NCBI GenBank assembly: GCA_044378055.1
Contig: JBILXY010000001.1
Coordinates: 34,410 to 98,409 of the forward strand
Source: JBILXY01 sp044378055
Lineage (GTDB): Bacteria > Patescibacteriota > JACMRA01
Direction: 5' to 3'
DNA length: 64,000 bases
Shown here: piece by piece, positions 51,882 through 59,719 of the stretch
How positions within the stretch are numbered: the first letter of the stretch is position 1
Layout: every line of letters starts with the position of its first letter
Translations under genes and position numbers: made by a program
Notes under the pieces: generated by a model
Seen by the model: the letters and a program-made list of their open reading frames with translations, nothing else
Database searches by the model: none
Told to the model about the DNA's origin: nothing

Positions 51882-52967
51882 ATGTTAAAATCAATTAAAT
51901 TTACAAAAATACTTTCGCTAACTCTGTTTCTAGGTTTAGTGGCAAGTTCTCTACTTATACTAAATGTTAGAGCAGCAGAAAGCCAAACCAATGATAAGGC
52001 AGATTTCCAAACAAGTTTAAACAATAAGTATCTGGCTGGTGGAAATTTAGAAGTTACACAAGATTCACCTAAAGATTTAGTAATTGCAGGTGGAACAATA
52101 AGTATTACCTCATCCGTTCAAAGAAACTTAATTGCTGCAGGTGGTACGGTTGATATTAAAGGCCCTGTAGGAGCAAGCGTAAGAGCAACAGGAGGAACTG
52201 TTAAACTTGAATCAAATGTCAGTGAGGATGTGATTATTGCAGCTGGCGAAGTAATTATCAAAAATTCTACAATCAACGGAGATCTTATTGTTACAGCTGG
52301 AAAGTTGACCTTAGAAAATTCTAAAATAAAAGGAGATTTTTATGGAAGTTATGGAGAAATAAGTGGAGACATTTCTTCCCAAGTAGCTGGAAAACAAAAT
52401 ATTCAGAAAATTGAAGAGAACAAAAGAGATACTTCTGCGGAATTTCTTTCAAATCTAAACCTATACGGACAATTTAGCGTAATAATTGTTGCCCTTGTAA
52501 TATATTGGATTCAGAAAAAACGAGATGGAGTCGAAATTGATAATATCAAGTTTAATGGCCAGTTTGGTTGGGATTTCTTGATTGGTTCTGTTACCCTTAT
52601 TGTGCCCTCAATAGTTATTATAATTTCAGGGTTATTAAGTTTAATTCCTTTTGTTGGCTACCTGTCCCTATTTCCATTCATAGCTACATTGTCTGGTTGG
52701 ATTTACCTAACTTCTATACTCAGCCTAGTTTTTGTACCAATATATCTTGCCAATTTACTTAGAAATTCGTTTAACAAGAAAATTTCGGTTTTAAATTGGT
52801 TGTTTATTAGTTTTGGAATTATCTTTTTCTTAAGGTTGTTTGTGGTACTTGTTCCAGTATTATTTATTTTAGAATTACCAATAACAATTGTAGGAACTTC
52901 AGTTTTCGGCTACATATTAAGGAATTTGTACAGCAAGTACCTTCCCAAGGAAACGGAGTCTGAATAA
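51882..52967 (+). CDS. Bactofilin-like membrane protein
   Basis: A 361-aa protein with a signal segment (SLTLFLGLVASSLLILNVRA), then a beta-helix of short repeats (NLEVTQDSPKDLVIAGGTIS, GASVRATGGTVKLESNVSED, NSTINGDLIVTAGKLTLENS) of the bactofilin/polymer-forming type, then four or five membrane helices (about 210-345). The beta-helix lies outside the cytoplasm, unlike most bactofilins. Probably a structural envelope protein. Confidence 0.78.
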   Translation: MLKSIKFTKILSLTLFLGLVASSLLILNVRAAESQTNDKADFQTSLNNKYLAGGNLEVTQDSPKDLVIAGGTISITSSVQRNLIAAGGTVDIKGPVGASVRATGGTVKLESNVSEDVIIAAGEVIIKNSTINGDLIVTAGKLTLENSKIKGDFYGSYGEISGDISSQVAGKQNIQKIEENKRDTSAEFLSNLNLYGQFSVIIVALVIYWIQKKRDGVEIDNIKFNGQFGWDFLIGSVTLIVPSIVIIISGLLSLIPFVGYLSLFPFIATLSGWIYLTSILSLVFVPIYLANLLRNSFNKKISVLNWLFISFGIIFFLRLFVVLVPVLFILELPITIVGTSVFGYILRNLYSKYLPKETESE

Positions 52968-53033
52968 TCAAAATCTAATGTGCCTAGGTTGTTAATTTAA
53001 TTAAATAATTATCATTGAAGTTTGTACTTTTCT

Positions 53034-53062
53034 TTGACAAAATGGTTTGAAAGGGGTATTTA
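53034..53062 (+). promoter_or_regulatory. Short-leader promoter of pnp
   Basis: TTGACA, a 17-nt spacer, TATTTA, then 10 nt to the ATG. Confidence 0.6.
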
Positions 53063-53072
53063 AAAGTTAAAT

Positions 53073-55601
53073 ATGTTTAATTCAACACCTGTTCGTCATA
53101 CAGTAAATTGGCACAATCAAACCTTGACCCTAGAAACTGGTTTATTGGCAAATCAGGCCTCCGCTTCAGTTTTAGCTTCTATTGGTGAAACTGTAGTTCT
53201 AGCAGCAGTTGTTTTAGGAAAGCCAACATCGCAGGATTGGTTGCCACTTCAAGTAGTTTATGAAGAAAGGTTATATGCCAGCGGAAAAATTAAAGGTTCA
53301 CGGTTTATTAAAAGAGAAGGCAGACCATCTGAAAATGCAGTTTTAACTGGAAGACTGGTTGATAGATCAATTCGTTCTTTATTTAATAAAAATGTTAGGC
53401 AAGAAATTCAAGTTGTAATTACAGTTCTAAGCTTAGATGAGATTAATTCTCCTGATACATTGGCTGTTTTAGCTGCTTCAGCTGCTTTGAATTTGTGTGG
53501 ATTTGTGGCTGAAGAAAGTAGTTTATGCAATGAAATAATTTTTAAAGGTGTAACCAGTGCTGTTAGAATTGGAATGGTTGAACCAAGTATTGCTAATTTG
53601 TTGTTACAAAAATTGGAATCTGAAATTGAGAAAGCTGAAACAATTAACGATGTAAGAAACACTTTAACCGAAATTGCTCATTCTGTAGATAAAAATATTA
53701 CAGTAGAACAAGAAGGTCTTGAAAAAATATTCACCGTTCTTGGAAGAAAAAACCCAGAGTGGGCAGCAAAATTTAGAATTGCTTATCAAGGTGCTACACA
53801 ATTACCAAGGAAAACAGCTTTGGAAAATAACAAATTATCTACCTCAATCACCGTGAATCCAAATTATCAAGAAGTGGAATCTTCCATTTTAGATTTAGTT
53901 GTTTCAGGTGATGGTCAAAATATAGTTATGATTGAAGCAGGAGCAAAAATTATTGATGAAGATTTGATGATAAAAGCAATGGAAAAAGCTAACCAGGAAT
54001 TAAGTTTCCTTGGAAATTTTCAAGCTGAATTTATTAAATTAGCTAAGCCAAAAACTTTGACTGTTTCATTGAAAATAGCAAACCCTGTGGCAAAAGAATA
54101 TTGGGTCAGTAAAAAACCGCTTTTAGAATCAATTTTATTTTCTACTTCAGATAAAACAATTAGAAATCAGGCAGTTGAAGATGTTTTAAAAGTTGCAAAA
54201 GAAGCCGTTGTTTTTCAAATTAACAAATTGGCTGATGAAAATAAAGTACAAGAATTTGAATTACCTAACCCAAATTTAGATTTCTGGAAAGCTTATTCTA
54301 AAGACGAATGGTTTGAATTTTTTGCAGTTCACGAATCGCATTTGGAAAATATTAAAGATTTGTTACAAAGCCTTGATATTGCTATGGAAGACACAATTGC
54401 AGAAATAGTGAAGGAGGTTTTATTAAATCAGGAAAAAAGGTTAGATGGAAGAAAGATTGATGAAATTAGACCAATCACATCTCAAGTAGGTGTGCTTCCT
54501 AGAACTCATGGCTCTAGTCTTTTCCAAAGAGGTCAGACACAGGTTCTAAATATTTTAACTTTAGGAACTAACGAAGATGCTCAAATTTTGGATGATATGG
54601 AAGACTTCGAAGAAACCACTAAAAGGTATATTCACCATTATAATTTTCCACCATATTCAGTAGGTGAGACTGGAAGATATGTTGGCCCAGGCAGGAGAGA
54701 AATTGGTCACGGAGCTTTAGCCGAAAAGGCATTATTGCCAGTATTGCCTTCACAAGAGGATTTTCCTTATACAATTCGTTTGGTGAGTGAGTGCTTAGGC
54801 TCAAACGGATCTACTTCCATGGCCTCAACTTGTGCTTCAACTTTAAGTTTAATGGATGCTGGTGTTCCAATTAAGGCGATAGTCGCTGGGGTAGCAATGG
54901 GTCTTGTAATAGACAACAAAACAAAAGAGTTTAAAGTAATTACCGATATTCAAGGTGCTGAAGATCATTACGGAGATATGGATTTTAAAGTAACCGGAAC
55001 CGACTTGGGAATCACCGCACTTCAACTTGATAACAAAGTAGCAGGACTTAGCCTTGATATATTGAAGGAGGCCTTGGAAAAAGCAAAAATTGCTAGAATC
55101 TTTATTCTTAATAAAATGTTGGAAACTATATCTGCACCAAAGAAAGAACTTTCTGTTTATGCACCTAGGGTTCAAACAGTCTCGGTTCCTTTAGATAAAA
55201 TTGGAGAAGTTATTGGCCCAAGTGGAAAAATGATTAAATCTATAATCGCTGAAACAGGAACTACAATAGATATTGATGATAAAACTGGAATTGTATATGT
55301 GTATGGAAAAGATAGTATTAAAGTTGAACAGGCCATAAAAATAATCTCTAGTTTAGTTAAAGAATATGCAGTTGGCGATATAGTTTCAGGAGAAGTCTTT
55401 AGGATGGAAGCCTATGGCGCCTTTATTAAAATAGATGGTACTGATAAGGAAGGTTTGATTCACATCTCCCAAATAAGTACTGATAGAATTGGCAAAGTGC
55501 AGGATGTTTTAAAAATGGGACAAATTGTTGAAGCCAAAGTAATTGAAGTTAATGAAAAAGGCCAATTAAGCTTAAGCATTAAAGAACTTATCAAGAAATA
55601 G
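53073..55601 (+). CDS. pnp: Polyribonucleotide nucleotidyltransferase
   Basis: An 842-aa PNPase, longer than the usual ~700. It has two RNase PH domains (N: SRFIKREGRPSENAVLTGRL; C: YNFPPYSVGETG, SNGSTSMASTC, EDHYGDMDFKVTG with catalytic Asp), a KH domain (VPLDKIGEVIGPSGKMIKSI) and S1 (GDIVSGEVFRMEAYGAFIKI). The extra length lies mainly between the PH domains (about residues 190-420). It degrades RNA 3'-5' with phosphate. A single gene. Confidence 0.95.
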   Translation: MFNSTPVRHTVNWHNQTLTLETGLLANQASASVLASIGETVVLAAVVLGKPTSQDWLPLQVVYEERLYASGKIKGSRFIKREGRPSENAVLTGRLVDRSIRSLFNKNVRQEIQVVITVLSLDEINSPDTLAVLAASAALNLCGFVAEESSLCNEIIFKGVTSAVRIGMVEPSIANLLLQKLESEIEKAETINDVRNTLTEIAHSVDKNITVEQEGLEKIFTVLGRKNPEWAAKFRIAYQGATQLPRKTALENNKLSTSITVNPNYQEVESSILDLVVSGDGQNIVMIEAGAKIIDEDLMIKAMEKANQELSFLGNFQAEFIKLAKPKTLTVSLKIANPVAKEYWVSKKPLLESILFSTSDKTIRNQAVEDVLKVAKEAVVFQINKLADENKVQEFELPNPNLDFWKAYSKDEWFEFFAVHESHLENIKDLLQSLDIAMEDTIAEIVKEVLLNQEKRLDGRKIDEIRPITSQVGVLPRTHGSSLFQRGQTQVLNILTLGTNEDAQILDDMEDFEETTKRYIHHYNFPPYSVGETGRYVGPGRREIGHGALAEKALLPVLPSQEDFPYTIRLVSECLGSNGSTSMASTCASTLSLMDAGVPIKAIVAGVAMGLVIDNKTKEFKVITDIQGAEDHYGDMDFKVTGTDLGITALQLDNKVAGLSLDILKEALEKAKIARIFILNKMLETISAPKKELSVYAPRVQTVSVPLDKIGEVIGPSGKMIKSIIAETGTTIDIDDKTGIVYVYGKDSIKVEQAIKIISSLVKEYAVGDIVSGEVFRMEAYGAFIKIDGTDKEGLIHISQISTDRIGKVQDVLKMGQIVEAKVIEVNEKGQLSLSIKELIKK

Positions 55602-55632
55602 TAACTCACTCACTCAAACATATTTTTGAAAG

Positions 55633-57042
55633 ATGATGTTTGGGGATTGGGTGATTGACAAATATTCCGGCCTCTTTTACTATCCAGCCATGATTTCAGC
55701 ATTGTTTTTATTAGCCGCCTTAATTGTGGTGATAATAGTATTAGCAAAATTAGTTTTCCCACAATTGGATAGTTCTTTGCAAAACAGCAACCAAGAGAAA
55801 GTTAAAAAAGAAATTAATTTTGGAAGCTTAATGCTGGCAATTGGGCCAATTATATTCGGTGTTGGGCTTATTGGTATTATAGCTCAATATTGGGGTGGAA
55901 TAAATCCAGAATACAAACTTGGAATAACATTATTTGTTTACCTAATTTTGTTTAGTGTTGGAATGTATCTACATTTCTATAAAAAAGATTTTGTTTCTTC
56001 GGTTTTGGCAGAAGCCTTGTTAATTCTTAGTGGATTTGGTTCTGGGGCAATTATTTTCTTGTTTGCAGATTATTTAGCCATTTCGCAAGGAAGATCAATT
56101 TTTGGTTTAAGCGAGATTTTAGGTCTTTGGGCATTAACCTTAATTCCTTTAATGTATATTATTAGAAGCAGCTGGATAATTGGAATTCAAAGTTTTGTAC
56201 ATTTACTTTGGTTGTTAACATATCTTGGTGATAATTTAAATATTTCAGAACTTGGTTTTAATGTCAGTAATGGTTTTTCAATTGTAAATAATAGGTTGAT
56301 TTACTTTGTTTTAATTTTGGTTCACAGTCTATTATTTATTAGTTTCTATAGGTGGCATCAAACGGAACCTAAAACAATAAAAAACAATAAAGTATTAATA
56401 TATTCCACTGGAACACTAGCCTTTTTAACAACTGGTGCAGGAATTTGGCGTGGGGTTATTGAAAACTTACCTTCATTTGCAAGTCAAAATAGTACTTGGC
56501 TGGTAGTAGGAATTACTTCTGCTATAACAGTTCTGTTTTTCTTTGTTGATCAAATTGGTAAACATTATCCAACAAAATACCACATTCACTGGCTTATTTT
56601 TGGAATTGTTGCAATAGCTGGTGTAGTTGGGTTATTACCAATATTTTCAAGCTATTTTATTGGTATGTATTTCTTACAATCTGGATTTACGCTTTGGATG
56701 TTGGTAGATTTTCTTAGAGGGGAAAGTAAAGTTTCAGAGTCTTTGTTTTATGTATTTAATGCTACTCAGCTAATTGCTTTGGGGGTAACAACCGATTATT
56801 CCAGCTTATTCCAACTGGTTGTAATTATTGCCATGTTAATTTATGCCATGAGTTTGCATCAAGATAAAAAAGGATTTGTATATTATGTTTGGATATCTGT
56901 ATTTTTAACTGGAATTTTAAAAATATCGGTTAGCAGATTAGATTTCTATTTGGCTTTATTGGTAATAGGTTTACTTATTATGGCTGTGGGTACTTTGTAT
57001 ATTAATAATAAGCAAAAAATTTTAAACCAAGCCAAGGATTAA
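55633..57042 (+). CDS. Polytopic membrane protein, 469 aa
   Basis: More than ten hydrophobic helices with few charged residues. The pattern (an N-terminal charged linker, then regularly spaced helices, e.g. LMLAIGPIIFGVGLIGIIAQ) resembles DUF2157-type proteins, but I am not certain. It follows pnp by 31 nt and overlaps its convergent neighbour's stop by 4 nt. No transport motif seen. Confidence 0.65.
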   Translation: MMFGDWVIDKYSGLFYYPAMISALFLLAALIVVIIVLAKLVFPQLDSSLQNSNQEKVKKEINFGSLMLAIGPIIFGVGLIGIIAQYWGGINPEYKLGITLFVYLILFSVGMYLHFYKKDFVSSVLAEALLILSGFGSGAIIFLFADYLAISQGRSIFGLSEILGLWALTLIPLMYIIRSSWIIGIQSFVHLLWLLTYLGDNLNISELGFNVSNGFSIVNNRLIYFVLILVHSLLFISFYRWHQTEPKTIKNNKVLIYSTGTLAFLTTGAGIWRGVIENLPSFASQNSTWLVVGITSAITVLFFFVDQIGKHYPTKYHIHWLIFGIVAIAGVVGLLPIFSSYFIGMYFLQSGFTLWMLVDFLRGESKVSESLFYVFNATQLIALGVTTDYSSLFQLVVIIAMLIYAMSLHQDKKGFVYYVWISVFLTGILKISVSRLDFYLALLVIGLLIMAVGTLYINNKQKILNQAKD

Positions 57043-57506
57043 CGAATTCCAAGTATTCTTAGTACTGTGTGAACAGTATTTTTACTTGCAATTTCTTCAG
57101 AATAAGGCAATATACCAGAAAGCATGGAAATTAATTCAGATACACCTGGTTGGTTGGTATCAATGTAAAAATAATAAAATTGTTGAGTAAGCTGGGTTGT
57201 TTGTACGGTAAATTCTAATGTACTTCCAAGATCACTTAAGCACCATCCTGAACAAGCTTCCCATTTAATTTTTTCATCGCCTATAGAGATTCCATCTTCT
57301 TCAATTTCAATAACTATTTTTAATGGAGGCCTCGATGTTATAAAAAAGGCTGCCAATGTGCTTATAAGCATTGTACCAGATACAACAAAGTCTCTATACA
57401 AAACGAAAGTTAAAATAGTAATAAAAGCTCCAATAGCTAAAATATAATAAAGTTTAACACTATTTTGGAGATTCAATAATTTAGATCGTGCGGGGATCTT
57501 TAACAT
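57039..57506 (-). CDS. Small membrane protein, 155 aa
   Basis: Two hydrophobic helices (about 15-55: VKLYYILAIGAFITILTFVL, VSGTMLISTLAAFF) followed by a beta-type cytoplasmic part (IKWEACSGWCLSDLGSTLEF), similar in layout to PH-domain-like bYdbT proteins, though not proven. It is convergent with the polytopic protein. Confidence 0.6.
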   Translation of the reverse strand: MLKIPARSKLLNLQNSVKLYYILAIGAFITILTFVLYRDFVVSGTMLISTLAAFFITSRPPLKIVIEIEEDGISIGDEKIKWEACSGWCLSDLGSTLEFTVQTTQLTQQFYYFYIDTNQPGVSELISMLSGILPYSEEIASKNTVHTVLRILGIR

Positions 57507-57624
57507 AAATTGATTTTACTATTATATTCCTTTTTTGGCAAAATTAAACCTTTTTATACTCTTTGAGGCATATGAATATTTTTTGACGATGGTAGTTTAG
57601 TAGTGTAAACTAGTAAAATAAGCC

Positions 57625-58530
57625 ATGAGCTACAATTTTAGTATACCATATTTCCAAGTAGGCAATGATAAAAAATTGACTTTAGGCCTTGAGGTGTGGC
57701 AAATTTTCATTGTGCTTACTTTAATTTTAACTACTGCTAGCTCTTTAATGTGGTTTACCAATTTGCAACCACAATCTTTTAAGCAAGAATATTTGATTGT
57801 TGATAAAGCTAAAAGTGAAATTTATAATCAGATTCAAGCAGTGAAAACTTCAATGGACAGTTTAGATAGATCCAATAAAATTAATAAACAAGTAGTTACC
57901 CCATGCTATGCTGATAGCAGTATTGATAAATCCAGCAACAAAGATTTACAAACACAGATAATCAGCTATGAGAAAAATGTTGATCAAAGTTTAATTAATT
58001 TAAATTCAAAAATTAACGGATTAAAAAATTCTCAAATTATTAATTTTGCTGAAGAAGGACTTAATTTTGTTGTAGAATCTAAGACTGACCTTGAAAAAAC
58101 CGACATTTACACAGCATATTTGCAAAAGGTTCAACAAGAAAGTATAAAATTATGCCAAGCAACTTTGGAAAATGCTGATTCTTATAAAGACAGTCTTGCT
58201 TCAATTTCAAAAAACCCGATTACAAACAATTATGATACAAGTTTGCACGATGATGTAAACAATTTAATTCAAACGAGTATTGCAATTCAGGAAAAAGTTA
58301 AAAAGGATGGTTTAATCGATCAAGAAAATAGAAAATCGTTTATTGAATCATTATCCAAAATTGTTAGTTTTAGGCCTACTGTAGATCAATTACTTTCTTC
58401 TTCCCAGATTAAATATAGAATTTTTATGAATAAATTAGAGGAACTTGAAAACTGGCAAAAAGGGTATTTGCAAAACAACAATGCTAAAAATTTTCCTACA
58501 GTTTGGGTACTAACTAAGAACCAAAATTAA
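57625..58530 (+). CDS. Hypothetical protein with N-terminal membrane anchor and coiled coils
   Basis: 301 aa with one membrane helix (about 26-46, IFIVLTLILTTASSLMWF) and a long helical extracytoplasmic part with alternating Asn/Lys/Gln/Ser (VDQSLINLNSKINGLKNSQI). It has two Cys (TPCYADSS, IKLCQATL). Promoter TTGACG-N17-TAAACT. No known family. Confidence 0.6.
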   Translation: MSYNFSIPYFQVGNDKKLTLGLEVWQIFIVLTLILTTASSLMWFTNLQPQSFKQEYLIVDKAKSEIYNQIQAVKTSMDSLDRSNKINKQVVTPCYADSSIDKSSNKDLQTQIISYEKNVDQSLINLNSKINGLKNSQIINFAEEGLNFVVESKTDLEKTDIYTAYLQKVQQESIKLCQATLENADSYKDSLASISKNPITNNYDTSLHDDVNNLIQTSIAIQEKVKKDGLIDQENRKSFIESLSKIVSFRPTVDQLLSSSQIKYRIFMNKLEELENWQKGYLQNNNAKNFPTVWVLTKNQN

Positions 58531-58531
58531 C

Positions 58532-58560
58532 TTGACCTGTATTGCTACATATTCAAAGAT
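58532..58560 (+). promoter_or_regulatory. Leaderless-type promoter of the nuclease gene
   Basis: TTGACC, a 17-nt spacer, AAAGAT, 6 nt, ATG at 58567. Confidence 0.55.
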
Positions 58561-58566
58561 AAGTAT

Positions 58567-59163
58567 ATGAATACAGCTCCATTTAGAATTACAATTATTA
58601 GCTTGGTAATAACTTTTTTAATAATTTGGGTGGGAAGTTTGCCCGAAATTCAGAATAGCTTTGCAGCCATTTCCAGCAATATAGATAATACCTTGATTCA
58701 ACCAGTTTCAGAAGTAAACAAAACCACTGAGGGTGTAGAAGAAGTTAAAGTAAATAGGGTAATTGATGGCGACACAATAGTTTTAGAAGATGGAAGAACA
58801 ATTAGGTATTTAAATATGGATACACCTGAAACCAAAAAGCCAGCTACTCCGGTAATGTGCTATGGCGTGGAAGCTAGTAAATATAACGAAACCTCTGTAA
58901 GCGGAAGAAGAATTTTAATTAAACCAGAGAAGGAAGACAAAGATAGATATGGCAGAAGTTTAAGATTTATATTTTTTGTAGGTGCAGATACCTCTTCCAT
59001 AGCCAATAGTTTGAACGCTAAAATGGTGAAAGAAGGTTACGCTCGTTCAAGTATTTATAAACCAAATGACACATACGCCGACTATTTTAATAAATTAGAA
59101 GCCGAGGCCAAAAAAGCCAAAATAGGTGTTTGGGGAAATTGCGATAAACCTTTTGTAGAATAG
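58567..59163 (+). CDS. Thermonuclease (SNase-like), secreted
   Basis: A 198-aa protein with an N-terminal signal/anchor (ITIISLVITFLIIWVGSLP) and a staphylococcal nuclease domain: RVIDGDTIVLEDGRTIRYL, DTPETKKP (catalytic Glu region) and KEDKDRYGRSLRF (catalytic Arg). It degrades extracellular DNA or RNA, which could feed an epibiont that depends on nucleotides from outside. Confidence 0.92.
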   Translation: MNTAPFRITIISLVITFLIIWVGSLPEIQNSFAAISSNIDNTLIQPVSEVNKTTEGVEEVKVNRVIDGDTIVLEDGRTIRYLNMDTPETKKPATPVMCYGVEASKYNETSVSGRRILIKPEKEDKDRYGRSLRFIFFVGADTSSIANSLNAKMVKEGYARSSIYKPNDTYADYFNKLEAEAKKAKIGVWGNCDKPFVE

Positions 59164-59288
59164 CTAAAATAAGTCTAAATTATAGAAAACATAGTTAATT
59201 TCAAACTAACTTTGACTTTCTTAAAAAGCTGTGCTTGAAGTAAAGAGTGTATTCAAACACACTACAAATTTATAGGTGAGTCATTATT

Positions 59289-59582
59289 ATGCAAGATAAC
59301 TATGCTTATATTCAAAGCTGTTTAGACTACGAACGTGAGGGTAACAAATTTGATTTTGATTGGGACTGGGACAGAATTAGTAATGAAATTGAATCAATTT
59401 GGAATTCTAGAGAACAATATCGTGATGAAATTGTATCTTGGTTGCAATCTTTGACGACCGGTGCGATCGAGAAGCTTCGAGCAAAATTTGGTCAAGATTT
59501 TCCTGAGTTTTTTGAATGGATTGACTCGATTTTTCCCACCCAAAACACCAGGGAAATATATTTACTTTCTCCTGGTCTCTAA
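59289..59582 (+). CDS. Hypothetical protein, 97 aa (SD-type module)
   Basis: An acidic, Trp-rich protein (DFDWDWDRISNEIESIWNSR, EIVSWLQSL, FFEWIDSIF). The AGGTGAG about 8 nt before the ATG is a Shine-Dalgarno. The last codons overlap an ACCAGG/CCTGGT hairpin. A leader with an AGTGT/ACACT hairpin precedes it. Unknown function; one of the dispersed small modules. Confidence 0.62.
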   Translation: MQDNYAYIQSCLDYEREGNKFDFDWDWDRISNEIESIWNSREQYRDEIVSWLQSLTTGAIEKLRAKFGQDFPEFFEWIDSIFPTQNTREIYLLSPGL

Positions 59583-59618
59583 TTAAGGAAAGTGGTTTTA
59601 TGTTATTAACTAGTTGTG

Positions 59619-59646
59619 GTCTTTCTGGAAACGGAGAGACTTTTTT
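59619..59646 (+). terminator. Terminator after the 97-aa gene
   Basis: GTCTTTC-tggaaacg-GAGAGAC (7 bp, one G-U) then T6. A 17-codon ORF (59600-59653) runs through it. Confidence 0.7.
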
Positions 59647-59719
59647 AATTTAAGTTTATATTTTTAGCTAAAACTTTTTGTTGACAAAAGCTGGGTTTTT
59701 AAGGTCATAATTATAAATT

